The notes beneath the pieces are model-generated. The model was not told the DNA's origin, made no database searches, and saw nothing but the letters and a program-made list of their open reading frames with translations. Shown one piece after another: positions 53,506 through 64,000 of a stretch of 64,000 nucleotides of DNA (its first letter is position 1; every line of letters starts with the position of its first letter). A program made the translations under genes and the position numbers. This DNA comes from Muricea muricata. Lineage: Eukaryota; Cnidaria; Anthozoa; Malacalcyonacea; Plexauridae. The DNA lies in the NCBI GenBank assembly GCA_963855995.1, contig OY979716.1, positions 47,387,213-47,451,212 of the forward strand, written 5' to 3'.

Positions 53506-55558
53506 CCCGTAACAAGCATTCCGTGCTTGTTTCACCAACCGTCTCAGCTTCGGAATCCAGAATCTATCTCGTACCTTCGCCATGGACATCGCAACTCCGC
53601 CGTGAAGCGTGGCAAGACGAGCTCGTTCGACTACCAGGAGCGAGTTGCGAGGCAAGTACACCGGGTAATCTCCCTCGATTCGACCACGACATTCGAGAAC
53701 TCCGTTTACGTTCAGCTGAATGTTCAGTTGGAGTTGGACGTCTTCGAACTCGGGGTCTTCTTTGGCTTCTCTCTGCGCTCTTTTGGTCCACCAAAGCTCT
53801 CTATCTTCTACTTCACTGGACATTAACGGTCCTGTTTCCCGATTCTCGCAGGACACTTTGCAATTCTTCACAAATCGATTGACCCAGGCACTAACGTTTA
53901 GGACCTTTCGTAGGGAAAACTTCTTGAGCAATTCGTCGAACAGGTCAGCGACGACCTGTTGCTGAAGTGTCAACGCTTGCAAATTCTTCGATAACCTTTT
54001 CTCCTCTTCCACTTCTCGAGTTGCCGCGAGCACTTGCTTTGGTGGCCACTTTGTCGGGTCTTTCAGCCATTCCGGACCAGTTCTCCCAAGGTCATTTCCA
54101 ACGATGTTTCCACCACGACTACCTACGTCAGCAGGATTTTGTTTCGTCGTTACGTGATGCCATTCCACTCGAGTATGACTTTGAATCTTGGCTACACGGT
54201 TAGCAACGAACTGGCGATATTCGCCCTGACCGTTAATCCAGTAGAGCGCTACTGTGGAATCTAGCCAACAATGTAACGATGACACTGTTCTCTGATCAAT
54301 TTCTCTCTCTACGTTAGACAGCAGGTTCACAGCCATGTGCCGGCGACGAGTTCCAGACGAGGGATTGAGAGATTCCTCTTCGCCAATCGCGATTTCGAGC
54401 ACACTAATCCTTGCGTTGTGCCATGTTCTTGCTCTACAACTGCGTATACCACAGCTGACACTTTACTCGCATCACCAAAGGCATGAAGTGTGATGGCTGA
54501 TACAGATTCTCGATGTGGAGCTAAAGATCGTGGTATCTCGTAACTTGACGGCAGACCAGCGCACCATTCTTCCCAGCGTTGTTTCATAGACACGGGCAGT
54601 TTACCATCCCAAGAAAGACGAGCTTCGCATATTTCTCGAAAGAAATTCTTTCCCTGCAACGTCATTGGCGAGACCAGACCGAGTGGATCGTATATTTTGG
54701 CAAGTTGGGATAATATACTTCTCTTGGTTGTGCCGTGATCTACTTGTTGCATTGTGACGCTCAGACTGTCTTTTGATTTGTCCCATGGAAATCCCAGCAG
54801 TTTGGCTCGTGGTGTGCTGTCTCCGAGCTCCTGCTTCGCGAACGTAACTTCTTCCTGGTCGTTATGTGATGGACTCTCTAGTTCTTTCACATTCGAATGC
54901 CATTTGTGTAGTCTGAACGTGGCATCTTCAAAGATTTCAATGGCCCGACTTTTCTTTTCTTTCACTTCAGCGATGGTCGCTCCCCCTGACATGAGATCGT
55001 CAACGTAGAGGTTCTTACGTATCTCTTCGACAAGTTTAGGACGCTTCGTTTCCCATGATTTTAAATGGACCCTCAACACACCATTGAGTAAGAAAGGAGA
55101 ACAGGTGAGGCCGAACAACGCTCTCGTAAAGCGATAAACGACTGTATCATCACTTCCAGGTGCTTTCCAGTGAAATCGGAGTGCATCGCGTTCGATTTCC
55201 TTGATCCTGACCTGAAGAAACGCCTTTTCAAGGTCACCATTGAGTAGGATGGGAAGGAATCGAGACCGAACCAGGATAGACCAAAGAAAATTTTGTAAAC
55301 GCGGACCTGGGTTCAGACACTCATTCAAGGATGGCGATATCCTGGTTTCTCTAGCAGAAGCGACGTAAACTACTCGGAGTTTCGTTGATTCTGCCGTATT
55401 CTTTACAACCGCTTTATGTGGGATGTAGAACTATTTGTTGTCACTTGCTTTTTGTGGGGCCGGTTCGATCACTCCATCCTTCAGTTGCTGCGTGATGATA
55501 TCGTTATAATCGTCGTATCGGTCACTGGACTTCAGCCGCTTCAACAAATTAGACAGGT
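53506..55558 (-). pseudogene. BEL pol: reverse transcriptase, RNase H, integrase zinc region
   Basis: RT block LNGDLEKAFLQVRI and the active site YVDDLMSGG lie in the frame 55328-54327. An RNase H-like region follows (HCWLDSTVALYWING and ADVGSRGG), then the integrase zinc-binding part (LHGGVAMSMAKVRDRFWIPK). A TAG stop near 55430 and a frameshift near 54340 break it. The protein changes abruptly into LINE sequence after NACYGCAR, so the integrase core is missing. Confidence 0.85.
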
Positions 55559-55702
55559 TCAGATTTGACTTCCACTACCACTACTGCTACCTTATCCCGA
55601 TTTTTAAGCAATCTGATTGGTCAGTTGGGCAGACCAAGCTCATCTGATTGGCTGAAAGATTGATTAAGGTAGTGGTTGTGGTAGTGGAAGTCAAATCTGA
55701 AC
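55558..55702. mobile_element. Foldback MITE in BEL pol
   Basis: Ends gttcagatttgacttccact and the complement, about 35 bp of inverted repeat, surround attggtcag/ctgattgg inner motifs. It sits between protease and RT blocks. Confidence 0.8.
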
Positions 55703-56800
55703 CTCTCTGTTCTCTAATCGTCGACGGCTCCCAATTTCATTGGTTGGTAAAGGGGGGTGGTTTGACTTCCAAGGCAGTCGAGTTTCGTACCATCCCTCAG
55801 GGCTTCTCTCGAGTTGTTCTTGGAACTCTTCGTACATGGGCAGTTGATCGTTCTCTGCGCTGTCTTCGAGACCAAGCACGTCTAGACGGCATAGCTTGTC
55901 GAAGTCCAGTTGTGATGTCTGATTCAAGAGCATCTTTGTCTTGTTAAATTCGGCCCCAGGACTAAGAATCGTCCACCCCAATTTGGTCTTTTCCGCCACT
56001 GGTTCTCCTTCTCTTCCGATGAGAGGCGTGGTCGCTGTCTTTATCCGAGCATATTCGCCGCTTCCGAGTATGACCTGGACGGGTAATTGGCTTTTCTTGT
56101 CGTGATCGTCCATATGTGCTGCTCTAAGGTGTTGATAACGCTTGATCAAATTTTCGTACTCGGGATTTTCAATGAACAAGAGCTCGCTTTTATCGACCTT
56201 GCTCAATCGCGTCGTCATTTCGTAACTTCCGTCGTATGAAGCGATGTTTACGTCATATAGCTCGATCTTTGTTTTGCGTGACGTTAAGAGCATATCAGTT
56301 TGTTGGGTTTTAATTTCACTTGGCTTAATGTTTAGTGCACTAATTAATTGAGCAGAAGCATAAGAGCTCCCGGCGCCAGAGTCTATCAACGCGCGACAAG
56401 TTAATCCGTTTACTTTAACCACTACGACAGGAAATATGCCCTCACCACCATCACCGTCAGTCAACAACTTACTTCCGAGCGCCTGTTTATCATTCTCGCT
56501 TCCTGTCTTTTGGTCGCAAATGGACGTGTGATGACGTTTGCCACAGTGGCCGCAGGCAGATTTACAGGCACAGTCAGCAGCGCGATGGGCTCTCGTTGCG
56601 CAATTAAAACACAATCCCTTTCTTGCCAGTATCTTCCTTCGTTCGCCTATATCGATGTCTCTTTTCGCATTGGATAGCCTTATGGCTCAAATCACCGCAG
56701 TAGGCACAACTCCTGGGCGCAAATCGCTGTTTTTCTTTTTGAGAATGGAAGAGTTTTCTCGCATTGTTTTCCTCCCCGCTAGGGTTGGTTACGGGGTTTC
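55703..56800 (-). pseudogene. BEL pol: zinc knuckles and aspartic protease
   Basis: Two or three CCHC knuckles: CAYCGDLSHKAIQC, CFNCATRAHRAADC and CGHCGKRHHTSIC. The protease active site is ALIDSGAGSSYASA (DSGA), a peptidase A17 type. A frameshift near 56620 divides the knuckles; otherwise open to the MITE. Confidence 0.82.
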
Positions 56801-56852
56801 TTTTCACCCATTGATTTACCGCGTTGGTTAAATTAATAAAGTCCCATGAATC

Positions 56853-57752
56853 TCACTCAGGGTCATTGCGCACCAAGTCTCCTCGAATTCCCGATAATTT
56901 ATCAAGAGTCATTGATACGTTCCCGTTGACATAGCTAATTTTTCCCATTGTCTCGAGTGCTTGAATCGAGTATGTCAGTTTATCACAAAAGTTAGCGATC
57001 TTACGAGGATTGGTTCCCGAAATGTTTGGTAAATCCAAAATTTCCTTCACATGACATTTTGCGATTTCTGATTCCTTGCCGTACTTATCCTTTAAAATAT
57101 CTTTGGCTCTATTATAGCCCTCAGGGCTAAATGGGAGAGACTCTACGCTTCGTTTTACGTTCGATTCAAGCAACTCCAACAGGTAGGTAAACTTCGTTAT
57201 GGGTGCTAAAGTACTTTTGTCAACCGCTTCAGAGAATTGCCCCAAAAATTTTGGCCAGTCAATGACGGAACCATTAAACTTTGCAATAACGAGTTTGGGT
57301 AATTTTGCAGTTGCAGGCGAAAATACTCCGGATTCTTTGCATTCCATTTGAACTTTAGGGGCTGAAGACAATTCGGTTTGCATTTTCATTTTCTCTTCAT
57401 GCAATAACTTTTGATGCTTTAGTTCTTCCTCGTGCGTCACAAACATTTCGGCTTTTTTTGCTTCAGCGAGAAAATTTTCTAGGTTTTGAATAGCCGCGTC
57501 AGCGACGTCAAACTTTAGGTCTAATTCATCGCTCCATTCTTTAATTTTTGAGAGTTCTTCCTTATCCTCGATTTTAAACGCTTCTGCAGTGCGTCTGCAC
57601 TCGTTAGCTTCATTGGCCGTTGTTTGTAACGCGGCAAGGTGTCGTTTAATAGCTACTCGCTTACCTGCCTTCAGCAATGTTTCCGACTTCTCTGTTACGA
57701 TTTGTAGCTGCGTCAGCTTCGTTGCAAGATTACTTAGTTCTTTTCCGTCCAT
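56853..57752 (-). pseudogene. BEL gag-like (DUF1759-type) region
   Basis: Starts at MDGKELSNLATKLTQLQ. A long coiled coil (residues 1-130) precedes LPKLVIAKFNGSVIDWPKFL and the LLESNVKRSVESLPF block of the BEL gag-like domain. TGA near 56853 is followed in the same frame by sequence joining the zinc knuckles, so the stop is a mutation. Confidence 0.82.
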
Positions 57753-58175
57753 ATTCACTACAAAAAGTTCGATAAATCCCGTCGGAGGTGCCACTATGTC
57801 GAGAATTTGCCTCCAAACGTCGTCCTCGACAGAATCACGTTCAATCAGAATATATCGATATATATATTTCAAACAACAGAAAATTCAATAACAAAATAAC
57901 AAAATAAAAGTTTACAAAAAAGGTCACAGTCACAGATATAGATATAGATAGCACACGGGCTATTATATTCCTCTTTCTCAAGTCTCTCAATGCTGTGGAT
58001 CTCTTTCTCTCTCTCGCTCGCTCGCTATCACAGTTCAACGTACAGTGAACAGAACACCACTCAACTCTCCCTTTTCGTGACTAGATCACTTGCACTCTCA
58101 CTTCAACTGTCACTCAATTCTTTCGTCATGCAATAATAATATAATGATAATAATCTTATCTGTCAGTTCCCGACA

Positions 58176-58653
58176 CACCTATCATACTTCCAATCAAACT
58201 CCGCCTTGGTCGCTTCATGATGTCATTCTCCTCGACGTACGCTTTCATATACTCACCAATATCGTCTCGAGATATCTCAGTGTTTTTGAAGATAGGACAC
58301 ATTTCAGAAAATTGTTCTCGTAAATGTTCCGCAACGTGAATGTCACACTCGATGCAACCAAATAATGTTTCATTTCTGATTGCGTCAAGAATACTTTGTA
58401 GCGCCATCGTTTTTACTTTATCCAAGGGTCGTCGCAGTCGAGTAGCAATGAACCGTTGCAAATTTTTGTTGGGTTTTTTTCGTCTCTCGCCATTCGCATT
58501 CCCAAGGCCATTCGACGAGGTTGAAACCTTGCTTGCGGATATACGAGCTGTTTCTCCGCGTCTCCTCGAGCAACTCTTTCATGGGTTTGTCCCGCGTCGT
58601 GTTGATTTCTTTGCCTTGGTTTAAGTGGTAATCATGTTCATGCCAATAACAAC
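58176..58653 (-). pseudogene. Maverick R PolB: middle exon before the BEL insertion
   Basis: The exon follows an acceptor (cttattag) at 58654. It encodes GCYWHEHDYHLNQGKEIN, then ELLEETRRNSSYIRKQGF, and after a frameshift near 58465 FGCIECDIHVAEHLREQF and PRRSLIGSM. These blocks belong to the polymerase region between motifs A and B in Maverick PolB. The BEL element enters right after it. Confidence 0.8.
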
Positions 58654-59694
58654 CTAATAAGAGAAAACAGAAAATTAACAACTTGCGACAATCATGTACT
58701 ACACTGAGTATTTCGATTGTGGGAGGTCCCATGGTACCTTTATCCCCGAGCCAACGGCGCGAAGCGCCGTTCCGGGCGTTAGCCCGGGGCGAGGGTACTA
58801 ATTCCGCACGGCTATTTACACCCGGGAAAAGGAAAGCATAGCGAAGTCTGAAGTTCATCAAATATCGCGGGCGCGTGGTTCAAGGGTGGCGGTGAGTGGG
58901 AGTGGGTGGTCATCACTGATCTCAAAAATATGGCGGACTATATTGCACTACAATATTTCGTATTTTTGCGAAAAGATTTGGCAACTTTCACAACCAACGA
59001 AGGGTGGTCATTTCTGATCTCAGGAATATGGCGTATTATCAGGAGTAGCAAACACTTAAGGCATCCGAAAAGGCGAGAAATAAGACGAAAACGACTGCCA
59101 CAAGACTCTTGAAGAGAGATTAATTCGGGGAAAATACAGAGAAGCGCCAAGAATTGACTATGGCGTGAAACACAAGGCAAGTTTGTTGATAATGCGTATT
59201 CATACTTGTGTTTTAATGTTTTATAAAGGCCAGCGTAGCCGTACTCATCCAGTCTATTCACTGTTTAAATTCCAGAGTAAGTTTATGTTTTGTAAATGCA
59301 AGACTGTCTTATTACTAATGTAATTAATAGGTCGTATATTTTATACCAAATTTAAGCTTACATTAGGCGTAATAACATACTGATGACAAATGTTGTGCCA
59401 TTTAAAAAAATTGTCAATAAAACAAGGATTAAAAACTGATATTTTGTCATTTTGAAAAAATATACAAAAAGAATAACAATTGCCGTGTTGCTACGACAAC
59501 AACCTATACAAGTACTTCATGTAATTCCGAAAATATAGTTGCATGCTCTTAGTTAGTGGCGAGGGGTTGCTGCAAGCATGTATTTCTAGTATAATTAATT
59601 GATGTGTCCACAAGTATTGTACACATATCCCACGCAAACGCATTAAATCACTCCCACGCAATACAGCTATATTAATACTAAAACATGAGCTTAC
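58654..59694 (-). other. PolB intron containing R1 copy 4
   Basis: Donor (TTTCACG|GTAAGC) at 59695 and acceptor at 58654 join the QTVYQFH and GCYWHEHD blocks in phase. The intron has a GC-rich palindromic block at 58755-58795 (aacggcgcgaagcgccgtt), a short version of which occurs near 50040, and the R1 repeat. Confidence 0.65.
58913..59590 (-). repeat. R1 dispersed repeat, copy 4
   Basis: Near full-length copy in reverse orientation to copies 1-3, from the tip tcactgatctcaaaaatatg to ctagta. The conserved frame is at 59261-58938. It lies wholly in a PolB intron. Confidence 0.85.
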
Positions 59695-60778
59695 CGTGAA
59701 ATTGATACACAGTTTGTGTTTCGGAACAGAATCCGTCAACTGGAAGGCGAAGAGGCCCAATTCTTTTCTAATTGTTGTTGTACTGATGTCGGATCTTTAT
59801 CTGTTGTTGGTAGGCTTGCCATTCCAACCACTCAATCGCTATTTTACCACTCCATTGCTTCTTGAATCCGTCGCTTTCCAGTCGTCTTGTATACTGCTCC
59901 GTCGGCATATCCTGCATGATTGCCCAAAGGTACAATGCGTTCGCATCATAACCGACCACTTTCTTGCACGGTTTAGGTTTAAGATTCTTTCCTGTCATTT
60001 CGACGTTGCGTAGAAAAGTCTTGTCTGTTTCGTGGTATCTATTAAAAATAATACTGGGACCACCGCCGTTATTGTCTTTCATGGTATAGTACAAGTCTTT
60101 GTCTTTTTCGTTAAACAGTGAGAAATACGTATCCGGAACGTTCGAAAATAAATATTTCATAGTCAAACCAGGCACACTGACACCATCCTTAATGATATCG
60201 ATATCTCGCTGTTTCCAAAAGTCACTTATCTTGTCAATGGCCTCGAGAAATGGCACCACGTCGAGGTTGTTGTACCACACGAGAAAATCACGAAACGTGT
60301 CAATATTATTATCGTTCCACACGCGCTGGCAGTACTCGTATTGTTCATCTGTAATGTTGGTGTTGGTGTTGGAAAGCGTTGAATGAAAAGTTTCGGCAGG
60401 TGGTAAGGTGGAAAAGTTCAATTTCTCCAGGGAGTCGAGCCATTCGTATGGGAAGTACCCTTTGGTCTGTGTGCACTCGTAAGCTTTTAAAAATTGTTCG
60501 TACGAGAATCCAGGAGCCAAGTAGTTTGTAATATCGAGAAACTTCAAGTGCATTGTCTTAAGACACATGTGATTGTTATTTCTTTTTATCACAAACTTAA
60601 CTTGCTCATGTTTCACGAGGTGGGAAAAGAAAGGGTTCTTGGCAGCGTTGATATCATACTTTCCGGAATTGAAGCCAAGGTCAGGTAGCCCCATGAGATA
60701 AAGTTCCAGTTTTTCTTGCAATTTTTCTAATGGGTGAACCTTTGTATTTTCTTCCCCACTTTCCTCATCCTCACTCGC
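59695..60778 (-). pseudogene. Maverick R PolB: exonuclease and motif A exon
   Basis: The exon begins after ttttttcag at 60779 and is open to TAG 59768-59770, after which the same frame continues to the donor. FVIKRNNNHMCLKTMHLKFL, LDITNYLAPGFSYEQF and NLDVVPFLEAI are exonuclease and linker blocks. KVVGYDANALYLWAI is polymerase motif A. Confidence 0.85.
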
Positions 60779-60870
60779 CTGAAAAAATGGAGGAAAAAAT
60801 AATAAGAATAAATACTGCACATATATTACAAGCCAGGAAAGATAAGTAAACCATGACTAGAATTATTTAC

Positions 60871-61058
60871 CTCATGCACTTCGTCCTCGCTTGCTTGACT
60901 AGCGTCCGCTTCATCTTGGGTCTCCTGCAAAAATAATAAAGAGTAATAAGAACAAGAACTACGCAGATGTAAATAACCAACAATATAGTCTATACCTCGT
61001 TCAATGTGAGAAGACATTGCACCATTTCTTCAACGTCATCGCCACTTTCAGCACACAC
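60871..61058 (-). CDS. Maverick R PolB: two small acidic exons
   Basis: Exons 61058-60996 (VCAESGDDVEEMVQCLLTLNE) and 60924-60871 (ETQDEADASQASEDEVHE) are bounded by tgtttag/GTATAG and tttgcag/GTAAAT. Both are in phase with the flanking exons. They form an acidic spacer inside the exonuclease region. Confidence 0.55.
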
Positions 61059-61123
61059 CTAAACACAGATATAATAAGTACAAGCCTCAACCATATATTT
61101 AGGTGGTGAAACGTACAACATAC

Positions 61124-62107
61124 CTCACTGTTTGCTATCCGTTGATTGATTTGCTCAAACACGTGGGAGAAACAGTCCAACAATAACGCATAGCTTTTCT
61201 GGCTAATTTCCACCAAATAGTCAATAAATTGTTTGAGCATTTCTCTTGTATTGCCCGAGGACACAAAGCACTTTGGTTCATGATAGTCGGGGACATTGAA
61301 ATAAACAGAGACACTCAATGGGACATGTCCGGCTTCCCATGCCAGCTTTGCTGTGATTCTCGGGTGTTTGTTTTCTTTCTTAAAATAGCAATCAAAGTCG
61401 AATGTTGCTCGATAAGGAAAATATTTTAATTCTTCAGGGATCACGATTCCTTCATCTTCAAGTAAATTGAATATGGTTTGTGGCACTTTATAAACACCAC
61501 CAGGGAACACGTGTCGTACAGTCGCTTCGCAGGTTTTCTCGTGCCTATTAAGTGCCCTCGCGGTTTTCCATAGTTTGTCGCACTTTGAACAACAGTAGGA
61601 CTTTGAATACATGTTCAGGTTTTTGATATAACTGAAGTGGCTTTCGTATAGGTTAAGATACATGCTGTTGGTGTACGTACGGTGAGATCTTTGAATGAGT
61701 TGAGCTACAATATCCGTCTTGTCGTTATCCTCATCCTCATATTCCACAAGTCGGTATACATAAATATTTAGTTCAAATAATTTCTCCAAGTCTGGAAGTT
61801 CTTCGAGTGTAACACCATCAAAATCCTTAAAATCGTCAGCGTAGCGTTCAAAGTAATGCTGCGTGTCGCGTTCTAAATTGTGTGCGTGGCAACCACGATC
61901 CAAAGCCAAACAACGAAAAAAACACAATTTGTCCTCGTAGGGTAAGCCAGTATCCTTGTCACAATCTAGTGAAACAATAGCGGGATTTTCCAACAAGTAT
62001 TTTGGCAAACGGGTACTATAGCATTTGTACTCTGTTTTATTGCATTCTCCACTGTCTATATTTCTACACACAATAACTACTGTATCTACATTCAATTGAC
62101 CGTCCAT
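61124..62107 (-). pseudogene. Maverick R PolB: N-terminal protease-like, zinc-finger and Exo I exon
   Basis: A region with YEDKLCFFRCLALDRG and LPDLEKLFELNIYVYRL recalls an OTU-like fold (tentative). A C2H2 finger follows (CCSKCDKLWKTARALNRHEK, then TC), then FPGGVYKVPQTIF and the exonuclease motif region RATFDFDCYFKK, where the usual D-x-E is D-x-D. The exon ends at GAG|GTATGTT. The start at 62107 may be an internal Met, since upstream coding blocks belong to the same gene. Confidence 0.72.
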
Positions 62108-62214
62108 CCCATACTCTCGTTCACTTTCGGCACCTATCTATATTCAATATCAGCCAATCAGATCACTACAGGTACCACGACCAATAGGGTGATCGCGAAG
62201 TTTTGTCACCTAGA

Positions 62215-62430
62215 ATGTAGCATTAGTAATGTCCATAACAATCCATTTAGAGTTAGGGCGTTGCTGGCGAGCCCATTCAAACACATCCAAGTTCTCCAAC
62301 GCGGAGCGAACTTGTTGTAAATATTCACGATTCCGAACAAGGAACGGTGTTTCAAATACCCGGTTGTTATTTGCGGAGGAGTGGTGGTACTGCATCTTCT
62401 CCGTGTAGTTATTAAACAGTACAAATCCAA
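62215..62430 (-). pseudogene. Maverick R PolB gene: conserved N-terminal block
   Basis: The frame reads GFVLFNNYTEKMQYHHSSAN and FEWARQQRPNSKWIVM, ending in a TAG after TNATF with continuation in frame. I know this block as the N-terminal domain preceding PolB in cnidarian Mavericks. Its first half is at 62905-63172. Confidence 0.65.
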
Positions 62431-62912
62431 ATAGTCCGGTCGCTTAGCGGCAAAAATTGGCAAGATCTGTACAAAGCGGACAAAGTCAGTATTTCTTTCC
62501 CCGCGACTCCTAAGTCAAATTGAAATGTTTTTGGGGGTGTAATGAAGATATTCACAAAATTTATCATCCCGGGGGGGAGTTCCGTTTTTGAAATAACGGT
62601 TCGCGGGATGCTTGTTCATGTTTTACTCAATCATTGTATTTAATAATAAGGTGTTGGGATATTGTTCAAAGACATGGACTTGACAACAGATAAATGGGCA
62701 TATAAAATTTCCTGTTTGATGTTCTCATATTAAATATCATTGACTGGCAGAGAAACATTGCCAACCGTTAACGTACCACCTCACTGTGGTAACACCCCCC
62801 TAACATGAAAATTTTAGGCACCCGTTCTTAAATTGATTAGGAGGCATAGTTAATCAATTGTAGAGGGGGTGCCCAAGTTTGTACTCGCCAGTACAGATCG
62901 TTTGGTTAAGCG
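62431..62912. mobile_element. Insertion of about 480 bp in the PolB N-terminal block
   Basis: Coding homology stops at NLSF and resumes at GFVLF. Outer ends agtccggtcgcttagc and agtgaagtcgcttaacc (inverted) are similar, suggesting a decayed transposon. No clear duplication. Confidence 0.5.
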
Positions 62913-63340
62913 ACTTCACTAAAAGGAGAGATTTAGTTTAAATACAGTTGTTTGGTCCTGAAATTTATGCTCGACATCACTAACAAGCTCCCCCATATTC
63001 AACGAGTTCAGACGATAATTGTACCAATCCTGGACTCGGTTGCCACGATTTTCTCTCGTCTGAATAGTACGCTAATAATCTCGATGAAGTGTGGAAGGAA
63101 GGTCAGCTGGTGGGTAGACGGGATCTTGAGGAAATTGATTGGAGGTCGAAGCTCCTAGAAAAAAGATGTAAAACATCCGCAAAATTGATATAAAGTTCAT
63201 AAGCATACACAATCCTCGTAAGAATACCGATCATCATAGCAGCATTTACCTTCATTGACCCTTGGTCGTTTAGCCTGGTTCGTTGTAGTGTCGGTCGCCT
63301 TGCGTTTACGACCACTAACTTGTTCGTTCGATGTCCCTAC
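62905..63340 (-). pseudogene. Maverick R PolB gene: nuclear-signal and N-terminal exons
   Basis: Exon 63340-63251 reads SNEQVSGRKRKATDTTTNQA, then KRPRVNE, with a donor. The next exon, after tttttctag near 63160, reads FPQDPVYPPADLPS, then RGNRVQDWYNYRL and DQTTVFKLNLSF. One in-frame stop near 63085. The basic KRPRV-type sequence suits a nuclear localisation signal. Confidence 0.6.
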
Positions 63341-63419
63341 AGAGGTAAAAGTTTCAAATTTCAAGTCTCGATCATTTGTTTAATTATAGCTGACACAACT
63401 TACCTTAGCTTACTCTTGC

Positions 63420-64000
63420 TCGCTTTGACCGGGTTGTTGTAGTGTCTGTTCTCCCCCTTTTTCCAGCACCAACTTGATGTTTATCTCGTTGATGAGCTTG
63501 TAGCGGAAATATATTCCGAAACACCTCGCCACAAATGTTACATGAATATTCGCGTTCGGCTCCCCTTTTAATTTCTCGTGCATTTTCAAATGTCTATTGA
63601 GATTATCCTAGCAACAGGAAATAAAAATCATAGCTTATAAAGAATCAATAATTCAAACTTAAAAAAAGTAAACAAAACATACCTTTCCATCAAATTTCTT
63701 GTGACATCTCTGACACTCGAAGGTTTTATCTTCATGGATTTTTTCGTGGCGTCTTAACTTACTGTATCTCCTGTCTTGAAATCCTTACCACACGTACTGC
63801 ATACGTGTGGTCGTTCGGCCGTGTGAACTCTTCGAATATGACGTTTCAGATCATACGAACGCGTAAACAGTTTACCACATTGGTCGCACACATAATCGGA
63901 CTTTTTTGGTTCATTTTGCCAGTCGTTCCACTCAGCAAGAACTTGTTCTTGAATCTCTGGCGACCATGACTGAAACATATCGTCCACCGCCAACGCCCAC
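63420..64000 (-). pseudogene. C2H2 zinc-finger N-terminal exons of the PolB gene, runs off the window
   Basis: The frame from 63993 reads [17 protein letters not shown] then [17 protein letters not shown] and [10 protein letters not shown]. After a 2-base shift near 63772 it continues [11 protein letters not shown] and CQRCHKKFDGK to a donor at 63682. The next exon (from 63609) gives DNLNRHLKMHE and, after a shift, CNICGEVFRNIFPLQAHQRD. At least four C2H2 fingers therefore precede the polymerase. DNA binding is likely. The 5' limit is outside the window. Confidence 0.65.

Larger units (their letters stand above)
52934..58175 (-). mobile_element. BEL/Pao LTR retrotransposon inserted in PolB
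   Basis: Complete 5' LTR at 57797-58175 (TGTCGGG ... CTCGACA on the minus strand) and a 3' LTR remnant at 52934-53077. Flanks share cacc(t): 52930-52933 and 58176-58179. A primer site tggcacctccgacggg follows the 5' LTR at 57793. Order gag, protease, RT, RNase H and integrase start identifies BEL/Pao. It also holds a foldback MITE and a LINE end. Confidence 0.9.

Noticed and set aside
53523-54264. Plus-strand frames over the BEL RNase H region
   Set aside because: They are antisense shadows of the minus-strand pol frame, which has the recognisable catalytic motifs.
1-64000. tRNA, rRNA or other structural RNA genes
   Set aside because: I saw no cloverleaf with A and B boxes and no rRNA-like sequence, but a covariance-model scan could not be run.

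Overview
The window is repeat-dominated metazoan DNA. Introns with GT-AG borders, AT-rich spacers and the particular element families (Maverick/Polinton, Ginger1-like, BEL/Pao, CR1/L2-like LINEs, hAT MITEs) suggest an invertebrate, most likely a cnidarian such as a coral or anemone. That is inference from gene content; I could not search databases. I found no convincing host gene. Almost every coding stretch belongs to a mobile element, and most copies carry stops, frameshifts or nested insertions.

Layout. 1-3138: a broken copy (copy A, + strand) of an unusual element coding for a transposase-like protein, a RING-like finger and a cysteine protease. It is followed by a roughly 650-bp dispersed repeat, R1. 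4850-14694: the right part of a Maverick (Maverick L). It has a tandem CCAAT/CRE-like promoter array, a GRF zinc-finger gene split by a LINE, integrase with chromodomain, penton-like protein, core protein, major capsid protein, adenain-type protease and a minus-strand gene, and it ends at a 245-bp terminal repeat. 14896-25260: another R1 copy apparently split in two, with copy B of the RING/protease element (20644-24414, - strand) between the halves.

25400-31930: a Ginger1-like transposon with spliced integrase, Ulp1 protease and PHD finger, ending in an 81-bp tandem array. 32100-33008 and 47042-49133: the endonuclease and reverse transcriptase halves of what looks like one LINE, 14 kb apart. 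Between them, 33029-44331 is an 11.3-kb DNA transposon with long inverted repeats and a 6-bp target duplication. It encodes an integrase-like transposase (+) and a ubiquitin-like/HECT E3 ligase (-). An OTU-like protease fragment lies at about 46.1 kb.

50211-64000: the left part of a second Maverick (Maverick R) on the minus strand: small protein, packaging ATPase, small zinc finger, and a long multi-exon PolB gene that begins with C2H2 fingers. The PolB gene is broken by a BEL retrotransposon (52934-58175) with a 4-5-bp target duplication, by an insertion at 62.4-62.9 kb, and carries an R1 copy in an intron. The two Maverick parts have complementary gene sets, and their terminal repeats face each other across 35.5 kb.

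A recurrent theme is ubiquitin/SUMO chemistry carried by unrelated elements: a RING finger plus a protease with herpes-tegument-DUB-like residue spacing, HECT plus a ubiquitin-like fold, Ulp1, an OTU-like domain and adenain. The best candidates for something poorly described are the RING/protease transposon family and the HECT transposon whose two genes each start from leader exons inside the terminal inverted repeats.
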